Assembly (NCBI GenBank): GCA_044868295.1 | Contig: JBIOWF010000152.1 | Location: 1-12,447, forward strand | DNA from: JBIOWF01 sp044868295 | GTDB lineage: Bacteria; Actinomycetota; Actinomycetes; Streptosporangiales; Streptosporangiaceae | Reading direction: 5' to 3' | Length of the DNA: 12,447 nucleotides | Part shown: positions 12,169-12,447 of the stretch, one piece after another | Numbering within the stretch: position 1 is the stretch's first letter | Layout: each line of letters starts with the position of its first letter | The notes under the pieces: model-generated | Seen by the model: only the letters and a program-made list of their open reading frames with translations | What the model was told of the DNA's origin: nothing | Database searches by the model: none | Translations under genes and position numbers: made by a program

Positions 12169-12447
12169 ATGACTGCCATGACGATCCCGTGCTGTGCCCC
12201 GATCGCGCGTGAGCCGCTGTCGGAGAGCGCCGCGGCCGACCTGGCGGTCATGCTCAAGGCCGTTGCCGACCCCGTACGGCTGCGCCTGCTCTCCATGATC
12301 GGCTCCCACGAGGGCGGAGAGGCGTGTGTCTGTGACCTGACCGGCGCCTTCGACCTGACCGCTCCGACGATCTCGCACCACCTCAAGATCCTGCGTACGG
12401 CAGGGCTGATCGACGGTGAGCGGCGTGGCACATGGGTTTACTACCGG
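12169..12447 (+). CDS. arsR: ArsR-family metalloid-responsive repressor (C-terminal part cut by the window)
   Basis: The 93 residues in view form a winged helix-turn-helix of the ArsR/SmtB family: LKAVADPVRLRLLSMI, then ACVCDL (52-57) in the alpha3 region, FDLTAPTISHHLKILRTAGLI as recognition helix, and RRGTWVYYR entering the wing. Candidate As(III) ligands are C53 and C55 in CVC and the pair C8-C9 near the N-terminus. An N-terminal Cys pair plus one Cys in alpha3 resembles the site known from Corynebacterium glutamicum ArsR (Cys15, Cys16, Cys55). The ATG at 12169 has AGGAG at eight bases; ATG 12178 is a weaker alternative. A perfect palindrome in its promoter suggests autoregulation. Genes downstream (transporter, reductase) would lie outside the window. 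Confidence 0.93.
   Translation, partial: MTAMTIPCCAPIAREPLSESAAADLAVMLKAVADPVRLRLLSMIGSHEGGEACVCDLTGAFDLTAPTISHHLKILRTAGLIDGERRGTWVYYR

Overview
The window is very GC-rich, uses GTG starts freely and carries hallmark actinobacterial genes: a SigR/RsrA thiol-stress pair, a TB7.3-like biotin carrier, a BsaP-like protein and a PknB-type kinase. An actinomycete of the Streptosporangiales/Streptomyces type is most likely. The intergenic module that reads GCCGAGCGGAGCGAGGC on the minus strand fits Streptosporangiaceae, but that placement is only an inference.

Layout. (1) 1-912, minus strand: the N-terminal part of a membrane-type Ser/Thr kinase (runs off the left edge) and a 60-aa Cys-rich protein resembling biotin synthase auxiliary protein. 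(2) 940-1329, plus: a FlK-like hotdog thioesterase, divergent from bsaP across only 27 bp. (3) 1319-2914, minus: accC (biotin carboxylase) followed by a 69-aa biotin carrier, a BC/BCCP pair with no carboxyltransferase in view. (4) 3048-5822, minus: a compact three-gene operon made of a 35-aa hydrophobic peptide, a membrane HD-GYP protein with all its motifs, and a membrane HD protein whose GYP motif and several metal ligands are lost. (5) 5823-6540: repeat modules and a plus-strand remnant of a secreted-lipase-like alpha/beta hydrolase. (6) 6541-8461, minus: sigR-rsrA-epimerase operon. A good SigR-type promoter (GGAAC-N18-GTT) lies where it would produce an N-terminally extended SigR. (7) 8572-9309, plus: SAM methyltransferase. 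(8) 9378-9710, minus: DksA/TraR-type zinc-finger protein. (9) 9888-12447: an accessory region that opens with a tRNA 3'-end-like fragment and hairpins, then a truncated ECF sigma gene and a 46-aa Cys-rich peptide (minus). Divergent from these are a flavoprotein with a Cys-Cys-Gly tail, a small broken ORF and arsR (plus, runs off the right edge).

How it fits together. The core part (1-9710) looks vertically inherited: in Mycobacterium tuberculosis the TB7.3 carrier gene also sits beside rshA/sigH. The right end looks like an arsenic-response module. Palindromes of the form TTWGA-N6-TCWAA occur in the divergent promoter region between the peptide and flavoprotein genes and again directly in front of arsR, so a single ArsR could control all the units. 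The three proteins all carry vicinal cysteines, which are typical As(III) ligands. The tRNA-like fragment, the truncated sigma gene and several short tandem duplications suggest that this module arrived or was rearranged recently.
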